A stretch of 13,357 bases of DNA. It comes from UBA11579 sp039714215. Lineage in GTDB: Bacteria > Chloroflexota > Anaerolineae > Anaerolineales > UBA11579. Positions within the stretch are counted from its first letter, which is position 1; every line of letters starts with the position of its first letter. Positions 5,966-12,268 of the stretch are shown one piece after another. The notes beneath the pieces are model-generated. The model did no database searches, was not told the origin of the DNA, and was given only the letters and a program-made list of their open reading frames with translations. Location of the stretch: the NCBI GenBank assembly GCA_039714215.1, contig JBDLJU010000071.1, forward strand, positions 1-13,357, read 5' to 3'. The position numbers were made by a program, and so were the translations under genes.

Positions 5966-7660
5966 TCAGTCCTTTTCTATCGCCGAGATCATTTCGTCGG
6001 GAGTCAGGAATGTTTTTCCCAACAAATTGCTAAATTGAACAAAATGTGGGGGGCGCAAAAACGATTCTATTAATTCATCTTCTTTAGAAAAAACCTCACG
6101 CGTTGATCCAGATAAAAGCAGCTTACCATCTTTGATCACAAATACTTTTTTAGCATACTCAGCAACCACCCACATATGATGGGTGACAAATATGATCGTG
6201 CTGCCCTGACGGTTAAGTTCTTTAACCATTTCCATCATACTTCGTTGCTCTATATAATCTAAACCCGTTGTCGGTTCATCCAAGATCAGCACATCTGGTT
6301 TGACCGCCAACACAGATGCGACCGCCACCCGCTGACGACCGCTCTTTGTCAAGCTGAAAGGGTCTTCTTGCTCGAAACCAGTCAGCCCAACTGCTTCGAG
6401 TGCTTCTTTCACTCGCTGGTCAATTTCCTCTTCAGGCACATCTCGCAGCCGCAGACCAAATGCAATCTCGTCATAAACAAGCTCTGAGAAAATCTGGTGA
6501 TCGGGATTTTGGAAGACATAGCCGACTTTTTTGCCGATCTCGTAAACACCTTGTTCGCCAGTGTGCAAACCATTCACAAATACCTCACCCTCAGTTGGAG
6601 TGAGCAAGGCATTTAAGTGTTTTGCCAGGGTAGTTTTGCCGCTGCCATTTTGCCCCACTATCGCAACGATCTCACCCTGATAGATATCCAAATCAATACC
6701 TTTGAGCGCTTTAACCCCATTGGGATAGGTGTGCTCCAAATCCTTGCATTGGATCAGTAAATTTCCTTTTTTCTCGTCAGCACCCGCCTCGTTAGCAAGC
6801 AGCTGAGCGTATTTCTCCCCGGAAATTTTCCAGCCCGTCTTAGAGAATTCTTCAACGCCCTCTTTTGGCGTAAGCGGTAGGACCGGATAATTCATTTGAT
6901 TGAATAACCGGGGAATTCCCAGCGGCATAATGCCCATTTCCTCTAAGAAATCTACATCTCTCAAGATATCGCGCACAGGGCCAACCCGAACGATCTTTCC
7001 ATCTCGGATCAAAGCAATTCGATCCGCATTCAGCGTTTCCTCGGTCTCATGTTCAACAACCAGCAGGGTAATATCATCCCGCTGACGGAGTTGATTCACA
7101 ATGTCAAAGACACCTTGTTTACTGATCGGGTCTAGATCTGTGGTGGGCTCATCCATCACCAGCACCTGCGGCTGCATGGCAAGCACAGAGGCAATCGCCA
7201 ACTTTTGCTTTTGCCCGCCAGATAAAGTCGATGGAGGACGGTTGCGGAATTCCTCCAGGCCCACATAAGCCAGATTTTTTTCAATGCGGCGGCCAATCTC
7301 TTCACGCTCAACCGCAAAGTTTTCTGGCCCGAAGGCAATCTCCAGTTCAACATTGGTAGAAAACAATTGCGCTTCAAAATCTTGAAAGACCATCCCAATA
7401 TACTCTGACATGTCGGCGACTTTGTTTTCTCTCGTATCCATCCCCAATATTGAGACATTCCCTTTTATTTTTCCTCTTTGGTAGTGGGGGATCAAACCGT
7501 TCATGCTCGCGCACAATGTGCTTTTTCCCGCTTCACTTGCCCCCATGAGTACCAGGAATTCGCCTTTGGAGACATTAAGTGAAATGCCATCTAAAGCCAA
7601 TTCCTTGGTTCCCCGATAGCGAAACTTAAAATCTTTGATCTCAATCGCTTGGTCGGTCAT
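5966..7660 (-). CDS. ecfA: ECF transporter ATPase, EcfA–EcfA' fusion with two ABC domains
   Basis: 564 residues carrying two complete ABC ATPase domains, which replace the usual separate EcfA and EcfA'. Domain 1 (about 5–235): Walker A GASEAGKST (40–48), Q-loop Gln93, signature LSGGQ (146–150), Walker B VLVMDE (166–171), H-loop His204. Domain 2 (about 302–525): Walker A GQNGSGKTT (336–344), Q-loop Gln384, Walker B VLILDE (457–462), H-loop His494. The second signature is degenerate: LTKSGRQ (437–443) instead of LSGGQ. One of the two composite ATP sites is therefore built with an atypical signature, suggesting asymmetric hydrolysis. A linker of about 65 residues joins the domains, and a C-terminal tail of about 40 follows. 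It drives import of the S-component ligand with EcfT. The gene lies 14 nt downstream of the RpiR-type regulator gene and 4 nt upstream of ecfT. Confidence 0.93.
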   Translation of the reverse strand: MTDQAIEIKDFKFRYRGTKELALDGISLNVSKGEFLVLMGASEAGKSTLCASMNGLIPHYQRGKIKGNVSILGMDTRENKVADMSEYIGMVFQDFEAQLFSTNVELEIAFGPENFAVEREEIGRRIEKNLAYVGLEEFRNRPPSTLSGGQKQKLAIASVLAMQPQVLVMDEPTTDLDPISKQGVFDIVNQLRQRDDITLLVVEHETEETLNADRIALIRDGKIVRVGPVRDILRDVDFLEEMGIMPLGIPRLFNQMNYPVLPLTPKEGVEEFSKTGWKISGEKYAQLLANEAGADEKKGNLLIQCKDLEHTYPNGVKALKGIDLDIYQGEIVAIVGQNGSGKTTLAKHLNALLTPTEGEVFVNGLHTGEQGVYEIGKKVGYVFQNPDHQIFSELVYDEIAFGLRLRDVPEEEIDQRVKEALEAVGLTGFEQEDPFSLTKSGRQRVAVASVLAVKPDVLILDEPTTGLDYIEQRSMMEMVKELNRQGSTIIFVTHHMWVVAEYAKKVFVIKDGKLLLSGSTREVFSKEDELIESFLRPPHFVQFSNLLGKTFLTPDEMISAIEKD

Positions 7661-7674
7661 ACTCTCTCCATATT

Positions 7675-8559
7675 CTATTTTTGCTTAAATGACTGGTACG
7701 AACCTTTCTTGTTCATTGCTGCATCCCAGATGATTTTTTCTTTTTCTATTGTGCTTACCGAATCCAGCATGGCGACGCCTACATACAGGGAGTGGATGAT
7801 TGCATACTGAGCAATTCGAGATGCAATTGTTTCTACGCGGGTCTCATGCGAAACAGACAGCAAGACTACATCCGCAAATTCTGTTAATTTTGAACCGGTG
7901 TTCCCTGTAATCACAATCGTCTTGCAACCATTCTCTTTTACCAAAGAAGCCGTTCGGAGGGGGTCTTGTGAATCTCCTGTCTGAGAAATAATCACTACCA
8001 CGTCCTTTGGGCCAAGTAATGCGCTTTCCATAATCTGGAGATACGAATCAGTCTGCACATGGCAATTTGCTCCCAGACGCATGAATCGATTCTGCATTTC
8101 GGATGCAATCGGTCCTGATGTCCCTACCCCGACGATCAAGATTTTCTCAGCCCTATCGAGCAGTTCCACTGCCTGGGCAATTGCTTCATCTTCCAAGACT
8201 ACCAGAGTGTCTTTCAGCGCGTCCATACTGTTGTGGAAAACTTTTCGCGCAATTAATCCTGGGGTGTCGTCTTCTGCAACCGCATCTAATATCTGGACAG
8301 AATTATTTGGCGCGATTTTGGTAAGATCGATTTTGAATTCTAACCAACGATCATATCCCAACGACCGGCAAAACCGCAGTACCGTCGCATCGCTGACTCC
8401 GCTGCCTCTGGCCACATCAGCCAAGGTCAATCGAATCGTCTCTTCAAAATTTTCTAGAATATAATCTGCTACTTTTTTCTCAGATGTGGATAACGAAGAA
8501 TAATACCCCCGGATTAGTGATGCTACATCAATTATATCTGTTGAATTGTGTTCGCTCAT
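7675..8559 (-). CDS. RpiR/MurR-family transcriptional regulator (HTH + SIS)
   Basis: 294 residues, usual family length. The N-terminal HTH_6 domain (about 8–82) contains LTLADVARGSGVSDATVLRF (45–64) as the helix-turn-helix. The SIS sugar-phosphate isomerase fold lies at about 128–262, with the phosphosugar loops IVGVGTSGP (142–150) and ISQTGDSQDP (191–200). These regulators bind DNA and respond to phosphorylated sugars. It is the first gene of the minus-strand operon, 14 nt ahead of ecfA, and has a well-formed promoter just upstream. The operon's enzymes make 5-substituted ribose-1-phosphate and ribulose-1-phosphate, so one of these is a natural inducer candidate; this is inference. No clear Shine-Dalgarno sequence precedes the ATG (the 5' leader would be about 40 nt), which is unlike the other genes of the operon. 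Confidence 0.92.
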   Translation of the reverse strand: MSEHNSTDIIDVASLIRGYYSSLSTSEKKVADYILENFEETIRLTLADVARGSGVSDATVLRFCRSLGYDRWLEFKIDLTKIAPNNSVQILDAVAEDDTPGLIARKVFHNSMDALKDTLVVLEDEAIAQAVELLDRAEKILIVGVGTSGPIASEMQNRFMRLGANCHVQTDSYLQIMESALLGPKDVVVIISQTGDSQDPLRTASLVKENGCKTIVITGNTGSKLTEFADVVLLSVSHETRVETIASRIAQYAIIHSLYVGVAMLDSVSTIEKEKIIWDAAMNKKGSYQSFKQK

Positions 8560-8596
8560 GTTGCAATACTACTTATTCTCTCTAGTTTTCGTAGTA

Positions 8597-8611
8597 ATAC
8601 TTCATAAGTAT
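8597..8611. promoter_or_regulatory. Candidate operator: ATACTT-CAT-AAGTAT palindrome over the rpiR promoter
   Basis: A perfect 6-3-6 inverted repeat overlaps the -10 box and probable start site of the minus-strand promoter. A related half (ATACTACTTAT) lies just downstream at about 8567–8577. This is where an autoregulatory RpiR-type repressor would be expected to bind. The sequence is A/T-rich, so chance is possible. Confidence 0.45.
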
Positions 8612-8635
8612 ATGGTTTTTTTCGACAAAAGTCAA
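8607..8635 (-). promoter_or_regulatory. Sigma70-type promoter of the rpiR–ecf–mtaD–mtnA operon
   Basis: On the minus strand TTGACT (8630–8635) is followed by exactly 17 bases and TATACT (8607–8612): five of six consensus bases in each box at ideal spacing. The spacer contains a run of seven A. Transcription would start near 8600, about 40 nt before the rpiR ATG. This is the strongest promoter-like sequence I found in the window. Confidence 0.8.
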
Positions 8636-8855
8636 CTTTTCGCAGTATTAAAGCTTAAAATGTCACACCGCGAGAAGCTATCTGCATCAATAAGCGTACC
8701 AGATAACACCTTAAACGGAAGTCTACAAAATTTCCGCACGCGCGGAGGCAGGCGGCTTCATCCAGATATAATAACTGCAGATTGAAAAAGCAGTGAAATC
8801 CTTGATATTTCAAGAAGAATGGACGCAACCTCGGTCTAAAAGTGGAGGATTTCGG
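8636..8855. other. Divergent intergenic stretch, nothing recognised
   Basis: About 220 bases between the two divergent promoters. I see no ORF with a ribosome-binding site and no RNA gene or riboswitch motif I can name. It holds a G/C-rich patch with CCGCACGCGCGG (about 8732–8743), an isolated TATAAT at 8767–8772 without a -35 partner, and a weak imperfect inverted repeat near 8782–8813 (TTGAAA…TTTCAA). Confidence 0.5.
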
Positions 8856-8884
8856 GTGAGATTTTCCTTGATTCTTGATATAAT
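8856..8884 (+). promoter_or_regulatory. Promoter of the 56-aa membrane protein gene (extended -10)
   Basis: GTGAGA (8856–8861, four of six matches to TTGACA) lies 17 bases before TATAAT (8879–8884), which is preceded by TGA and so forms a TGn extended -10. The start site would be near 8891, giving a leader of about 75 nt before the ATG at 8965. Confidence 0.65.
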
Positions 8885-8964
8885 GAGAGTAACTTCACCC
8901 TATTTAACTCATGGGCCAGGGTGATCAACGGAAAGAAGAAGATGGTTAATCAAGGAGGATTTTA

Positions 8965-9135
8965 ATGAAACTTTCAGCTCCAAAAACAGTAGTATGGTGG
9001 ATTGCGGTCATAGCCGGTGTTCTCGGAATATTGGGAACCTTTGTGACCCTGCCTTTTGTAAGCGCATATGCTTTTTGGCTTGTCGCTGCCGCTTTTATTC
9101 TTTTAGCGCTGGCAACCTTCCTTAAAGGTCTCTAA
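8965..9135 (+). CDS. Small two-helix membrane protein (56 aa), unknown function
   Basis: 56 residues. A basic amphipathic start (MKLSAPKT) is followed by a hydrophobic helix (VVWWIAVIAGVLGILGTFV, about 9–27), a Leu-Pro turn, a second hydrophobic helix (about 33–53) and a final KGL. It is supported by a strong AAGGAGG (8952–8958) 6 nt before the ATG, its own extended -10 promoter and a strong terminator after the stop, so it is a real single-gene unit. The two-helix hairpin topology is clear. I do not assign a function; short proteins of this kind often modulate larger membrane complexes or membrane stress, but nothing here points to a specific partner. It is transcribed divergently from the rpiR operon. 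Confidence 0.85.
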   Translation: MKLSAPKTVVWWIAVIAGVLGILGTFVTLPFVSAYAFWLVAAAFILLALATFLKGL

Positions 9136-9179
9136 AAAAGGGAACCCGTGAATTTGGCCCAGATTCGCGAGCTTTAATC

Positions 9180-9226
9180 AGAACAAAGTCTCTCCCTTTA
9201 TTTGTGGGGGGCTTTGTTCTTTTTTT
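9180..9226 (+). terminator. Rho-independent terminator after the 56-aa gene
   Basis: AGAACAAAG (9180–9188) pairs perfectly with CTTTGTTCT (9212–9220). The stem can continue by about six pairs using G·U wobbles (the CTCTC side against the G-run at 9206–9211). A T-run occupies 9220–9226. Orientation and position fit termination of the upstream plus-strand gene. Confidence 0.88.
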
Positions 9227-9311
9227 GAAGTTATGCTAAGCAAAATCTTCCCATTATTTTGAAAATAAAAATCGTAAACTGAGATCAAAAATTCCGGAGA
9301 AAGGATTTGTA

Positions 9312-9827
9312 ATGAACTTAGGGACCAAGGAAAAATTAAAGCAATTGATGGATTGGAGTGCAGCGCTTTGGGGAGGCTTCATCAGCGGAATCGTATTTTT
9401 CGTGGTGAATATTCTGCTCTCACAGATTGTACTCGGCAGCCCCTGGGTGTATCTGCGGATCATCGCCTCAATAATCATGGGGCCCCGAATTCTACCGCCC
9501 CCCGCAACGTTCGATATCCAGGTGTTTTTTGCAGCCCTGATTGTTCATTTTGCCATTTCAATCATCGGAGCGATCATAATCTCCTTTGCCGTTTACCGGT
9601 GGGGGTTAATCGTTGGTTTCATTGGAGGCGGAGTGTTAGGGCTCGCATTCTATGTGATCAATTTCTATGCCCTTTCATTTTTCTTTCCCTGGGTCTTCCC
9701 TTACCGGAGCTGGATCATGATGGCGAGTCACATTGTTTACGGGGCGCTAGCTGGTGGGATTTATGAGCTGTTGGAAATCGAAGAGTTTGTGATTGATGAG
9801 GATAGCAAGGGAGACGATCATGTATAG
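9312..9827 (+). CDS. Four-helix membrane protein, uncharacterised (homologues often mislabelled 'sodium:proline symporter')
   Basis: 171 residues with four predicted membrane segments: about 17–39, 71–94, 97–124 and 132–153. Distinct features are a MGPRILPPPATFD loop (56–68) and a second conserved-looking block VINFYALSFFFPWV (115–128), ending in an acidic tail (EIEEFVIDEDSKGDD). From memory the GP..LPPP.TFD and NFY…FPW pattern recurs in a family of small bacterial membrane proteins that carry the unhelpful label 'sodium:proline symporter'; at 171 residues it cannot be a normal 13-helix symporter. The ATG is supported by AAAGGA 7 nt upstream. Its end overlaps the start of the M48 protease gene by 8 nt, so the two are co-translated. 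Function unknown; a protease substrate or partner is possible from context only. Confidence 0.85.
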   Translation: MNLGTKEKLKQLMDWSAALWGGFISGIVFFVVNILLSQIVLGSPWVYLRIIASIIMGPRILPPPATFDIQVFFAALIVHFAISIIGAIIISFAVYRWGLIVGFIGGGVLGLAFYVINFYALSFFFPWVFPYRSWIMMASHIVYGALAGGIYELLEIEEFVIDEDSKGDDHV

Positions 9828-10698
9828 AAGCTCAACAAAAAGGATTTCTCGACCGGTTCGTCAAAATTTGACCACGCGCATGCTCCCTCGCTCAACCCGG
9901 CCGAGCGGGAACAGCGGGTGCCTTCGCATCGGAGTTGCCCTGGCAATGGCTGCTTTTGCGATCATTTCATATATGGGGTCAAAGACGATAAACCCGACCA
10001 CTGGAGAGGAGCAGTACATCACCATTTCTAAGGACCAGGAGATTGCGCTAGGCATCCAGGCAGCCCCAGAAATGGCGAATATGTATGGCGGATTAGATTT
10101 AAACCAAGACTATCAGGAGTTTGTGGAAGATGTAGGACAGTTCCTGGTTGCGAGTTCTGTGGCAGGCCAGAGCGGGTATCCCTTTGAATTTTATTTGCTG
10201 GCAGATGATCAAACGGTTAATGCTTTTGCGCTTCCTGGCGGGCAAGTTTTTATCACTGATGCCCTTTTCCAACAATTGGAAACCGAAGAGCAATTAGCAG
10301 GGGTATTAGGTCATGAGATCGGGCATGTGATTGCCCGGCATGGCGCTCAACGGATTGCACAACAGGAACTCTCTCAGGGATTAACTGGCGCTGTAATTAT
10401 GGCAACCTATGATCCTGATAACCCGAGCTCCCAAAGAACAGCTCAGGTTGCTTTATTGATTGGCAATCTGGTTACGATGAAATACGGACGCACCGATGAA
10501 CTTGAATCTGATTGGTTGGGCGTTTGTATATTATCTGAAGCAGGATACGACCCAGCTGCGATGATCGAGGTTATGGAAATTTTAGATCGGGCGTCGGCTG
10601 GCGCACGGGTACCTGAATTCTTCAGCACCCACCCAGACCCAGGAAATCGAATTGCAGAGATTCAGAATGCAATCGACAACTTGGCAAATTGTCCCTGA
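9820..10698 (+). CDS. Membrane-anchored M48-family zinc metallopeptidase
   Basis: 292 residues from the ATG at 9820, chosen because AGGGAG lies about 6 nt upstream; an in-frame ATG at 9793 has no such site. A strongly basic head (1–36) and one hydrophobic segment (about 37–54) predict an N-in anchor with the catalytic domain outside. The domain carries the M48 signature LLADDQTVNAFALPGGQVF (126–144), the zinc motif HEIGH (165–169), the distal ligand Glu227 in ELESD (227–231), and the C-terminal STHPDPGNRI (269–278) seen in BepA/LoiP/Oma1-like members. No TPR repeats follow. The expected role is degradation or processing of misfolded or membrane-associated proteins in the cell envelope. The family usually has Ala before the Asp of the third motif (ExxAD); here it is Ser, a mild change. 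It overlaps the upstream membrane-protein gene by 8 nt and ends at a bidirectional terminator. Confidence 0.93.
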   Translation: MYRSSTKRISRPVRQNLTTRMLPRSTRPSGNSGCLRIGVALAMAAFAIISYMGSKTINPTTGEEQYITISKDQEIALGIQAAPEMANMYGGLDLNQDYQEFVEDVGQFLVASSVAGQSGYPFEFYLLADDQTVNAFALPGGQVFITDALFQQLETEEQLAGVLGHEIGHVIARHGAQRIAQQELSQGLTGAVIMATYDPDNPSSQRTAQVALLIGNLVTMKYGRTDELESDWLGVCILSEAGYDPAAMIEVMEILDRASAGARVPEFFSTHPDPGNRIAEIQNAIDNLANCP

Positions 10699-10725
10699 CC
10701 AGCAGATCAAATTCGTTCTGAGAGT

Positions 10726-10755
10726 ACAAAAAGCGCTCGGTTGAGCGCTTTTTGT
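10726..10755. terminator. Bidirectional Rho-independent terminator between convergent genes
   Basis: A perfect 13-bp stem ACAAAAAGCGCTC / GAGCGCTTTTTGT (10726–10738 and 10743–10755) with a GGTT loop. The arms contain A5 and T5 runs, so it works as a hairpin plus U-run in both directions. It serves the M48 gene on the plus strand and the DUF6585-type gene on the minus strand. Confidence 0.9.
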
Positions 10756-10818
10756 GTAAAAATGACAGCAAACAGGTGCGATGGTAATCCAAAACGAGTT
10801 TGAATATTTAGAATGCCA

Positions 10819-11613
10819 TTATTTGTTCTTTTCAGCCATTTCATAGGCCAACATCATCAAGATATCGAAATTCGCCATACCTGTCACCGGAAAACTGAAT
10901 CTTCTAAATAAGCCCTTCTCTTTTGGCTCTACCCACATCGTCCCTTTATTAACAGAAATTTGCCCAATATCACTCCAAAGGTAATTCTTTTTTCCCTTGA
11001 TGATTCCTTTTGTTTTACTGATCGCTACTGCTCCAAAATCTAGCAGCTGATCTGTCTCAAAATACTCCTTGGTTCTGGAAAAGATATATGGATTGGCTCC
11101 TTCACGAACCCGATTAATGAAATCATCCGGTTCCGAGAGGCTGCCATCTAATTTGATCTCCTCCCCCGATTGTTTGCGAATCTGATATTTTCGCTGTGTA
11201 CCGGCGGGAATGACGCCATAAACCATTTGCTTGATTACGTGCATAGAAATCATGGTGATTTCTTTCCACTTGAAAACTTCCATTCTTCTTCCGGTGAAAT
11301 ACGCGAAACCTTTCTCATATACCACCAGCATTTCATTCCAACGGGTAACAATCCGCCAGGTAAAATATAACGAACCAAGCAAGAAAACTACTCCTAATCC
11401 AATCACGTATGGTGAATTGCTGTCTGCAACATCGGGAAATCTCTGAGGATACCAAACTAATCCCTCCAAAAGCAAATAAATTCCGACTGCAAACCCAACA
11501 ATGATTCCAAAAATGTACCCAAACTTGGAAAGAGTGCTGCGTGAGTATGTTCTGATTGGTTTACCTAAACCCTCAATATTCTGGAAGTGTAAAGGAATGG
11601 ATTGTTCTTTCAT
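10819..11613 (-). CDS. DUF6585-like membrane protein (two helices plus PH-like cytoplasmic domain)
   Basis: 264 residues. Two membrane segments (about 31–53 and 69–87) are followed by a mostly beta-strand region (about 94–260). The run MLVVYEKGFAY (95–105), FKWKEI (114–119), YQIRKQSGEEIKL (143–155), AVAISKTKGI (195–204) and YLWSDIGQISVNKG (211–224) has the look of two tandem PH-like/DUF6585 repeats, each with a 'strand–G–hydrophobic W-x-x-I' pattern. Function unknown; such proteins are probably membrane-associated scaffolds. The start ATG lies 10 nt after AGGAG. An out-of-frame ATG-CTA-TGA sits between the two and could lower or couple initiation. It is 18 nt downstream of a four-helix membrane-protein gene, so the two form an operon, converging on the M48 gene. 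Confidence 0.8.
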   Translation of the reverse strand: MKEQSIPLHFQNIEGLGKPIRTYSRSTLSKFGYIFGIIVGFAVGIYLLLEGLVWYPQRFPDVADSNSPYVIGLGVVFLLGSLYFTWRIVTRWNEMLVVYEKGFAYFTGRRMEVFKWKEITMISMHVIKQMVYGVIPAGTQRKYQIRKQSGEEIKLDGSLSEPDDFINRVREGANPYIFSRTKEYFETDQLLDFGAVAISKTKGIIKGKKNYLWSDIGQISVNKGTMWVEPKEKGLFRRFSFPVTGMANFDILMMLAYEMAEKNK

Positions 11614-11631
11614 AGCATTTATTCTCCTGAA

Positions 11632-12099
11632 TTATTGTTTTATATCTCGAAAAACTGAAACAAAACCAATGATTGCCCCAACTACACCAGTAAAATAACC
11701 GATAAACACATCCACATTGGTTAATATCTCAATAAGATTAACCAATGCAATATTAATGGAAATTCCAAAGGTGTAATCCAAATCAAAGATGAGAAGAACT
11801 ATTGTAAAAATTATTTCTCCCAATGCAATGGTTAACAACGATAAAAACATACTGGTAAATAGAATTACCACCCCTTTAACAAAGTTGATTGACGCCAAGT
11901 GAGCCGCCAAAACCCTGGTCATGCCTACACCAATTAATATCCCAACCACATAATAAATGCTCTCACCCCAATAGATCATCACGGCCCATCCAATCGCGCC
12001 CCCAAACACAATTGCTGCAATCAGCCCTGCTGTCTTGGCCAGCTTTACCGAATTTGATTCTTCTTTTTCAGGTTGTTTACCGAAATCGATTACTGTCAT
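11632..12099 (-). CDS. Four-helix membrane protein, unknown function
   Basis: 155 residues with a charged head (MTVIDFGKQPEKEESNS) and about four hydrophobic segments (22–43, 47–67, 74–106 and 131–150), the third long enough to be bent or two short helices. I do not recognise a family. The ATG is supported by AGGAGAGGA upstream (a doubled purine-rich site), and a TATAAT-like -10 on the minus strand lies 44 nt further. It is the first gene of a two-gene operon with the DUF6585-like protein, suggesting the two act in one membrane complex; that is inference from an 18-nt spacing only. Confidence 0.78.
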   Translation of the reverse strand: MTVIDFGKQPEKEESNSVKLAKTAGLIAAIVFGGAIGWAVMIYWGESIYYVVGILIGVGMTRVLAAHLASINFVKGVVILFTSMFLSLLTIALGEIIFTIVLLIFDLDYTFGISINIALVNLIEILTNVDVFIGYFTGVVGAIIGFVSVFRDIKQ

Positions 12100-12142
12100 T
12101 TATTTTCCTCTCCTGATCATAGGGTGCCCGCCCACTAGAAAA

Positions 12143-12148
12143 ATTATA
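12143..12148 (-). promoter_or_regulatory. Possible -10 box for the two-gene membrane-protein operon
   Basis: A perfect TATAAT on the minus strand, 44 nt before the ATG at 12099. No good -35 hexamer sits at 16–18 nt, so it is only a candidate. Confidence 0.4.
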
Positions 12149-12241
12149 ACTCAAGTTTGTCACCAAAGAGATTCAATTAGGGATGATATTGAAATAATGA
12201 GAAAGGCAGGACCCAAGATTCTGACCATGCCAGTAGCGCCC

Positions 12242-12258
12242 AATCTTATGATAAGATT
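12242..12258. promoter_or_regulatory. Perfect 8-1-8 palindrome just upstream of the CAP–LysM gene
   Basis: AATCTTAT-G-ATAAGATT, ending 10 nt before the ATG at 12269. It contains TATGAT (12247–12252), a good -10 match, which would give a transcript with a leader of only about 10 nt. No Shine-Dalgarno sequence is seen. The palindrome could be an operator covering the promoter, or coincidence in an A/T-rich patch. Confidence 0.4.
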
Positions 12259-12268
12259 CCCCTAACCA

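Noticed and set aside
8767..8772. Isolated TATAAT in the divergent intergenic region
   Set aside because: No -35 hexamer at 16–18 nt and no gene or ORF with a suitable start just downstream that is not better served by the 8879 box.
8856..8924. 22-codon GTG frame preceded by GTGGAGG, ahead of the 56-aa gene
   Set aside because: It overlaps the best promoter for the 56-aa gene, so its own start would lie upstream of the transcription start; the peptide has no recognisable feature.
9793..9819. Upstream in-frame ATG as the start of the M48 protease
   Set aside because: It has no ribosome-binding site, whereas the ATG at 9820 has AGGGAG at good spacing and overlaps the upstream stop in the usual way.
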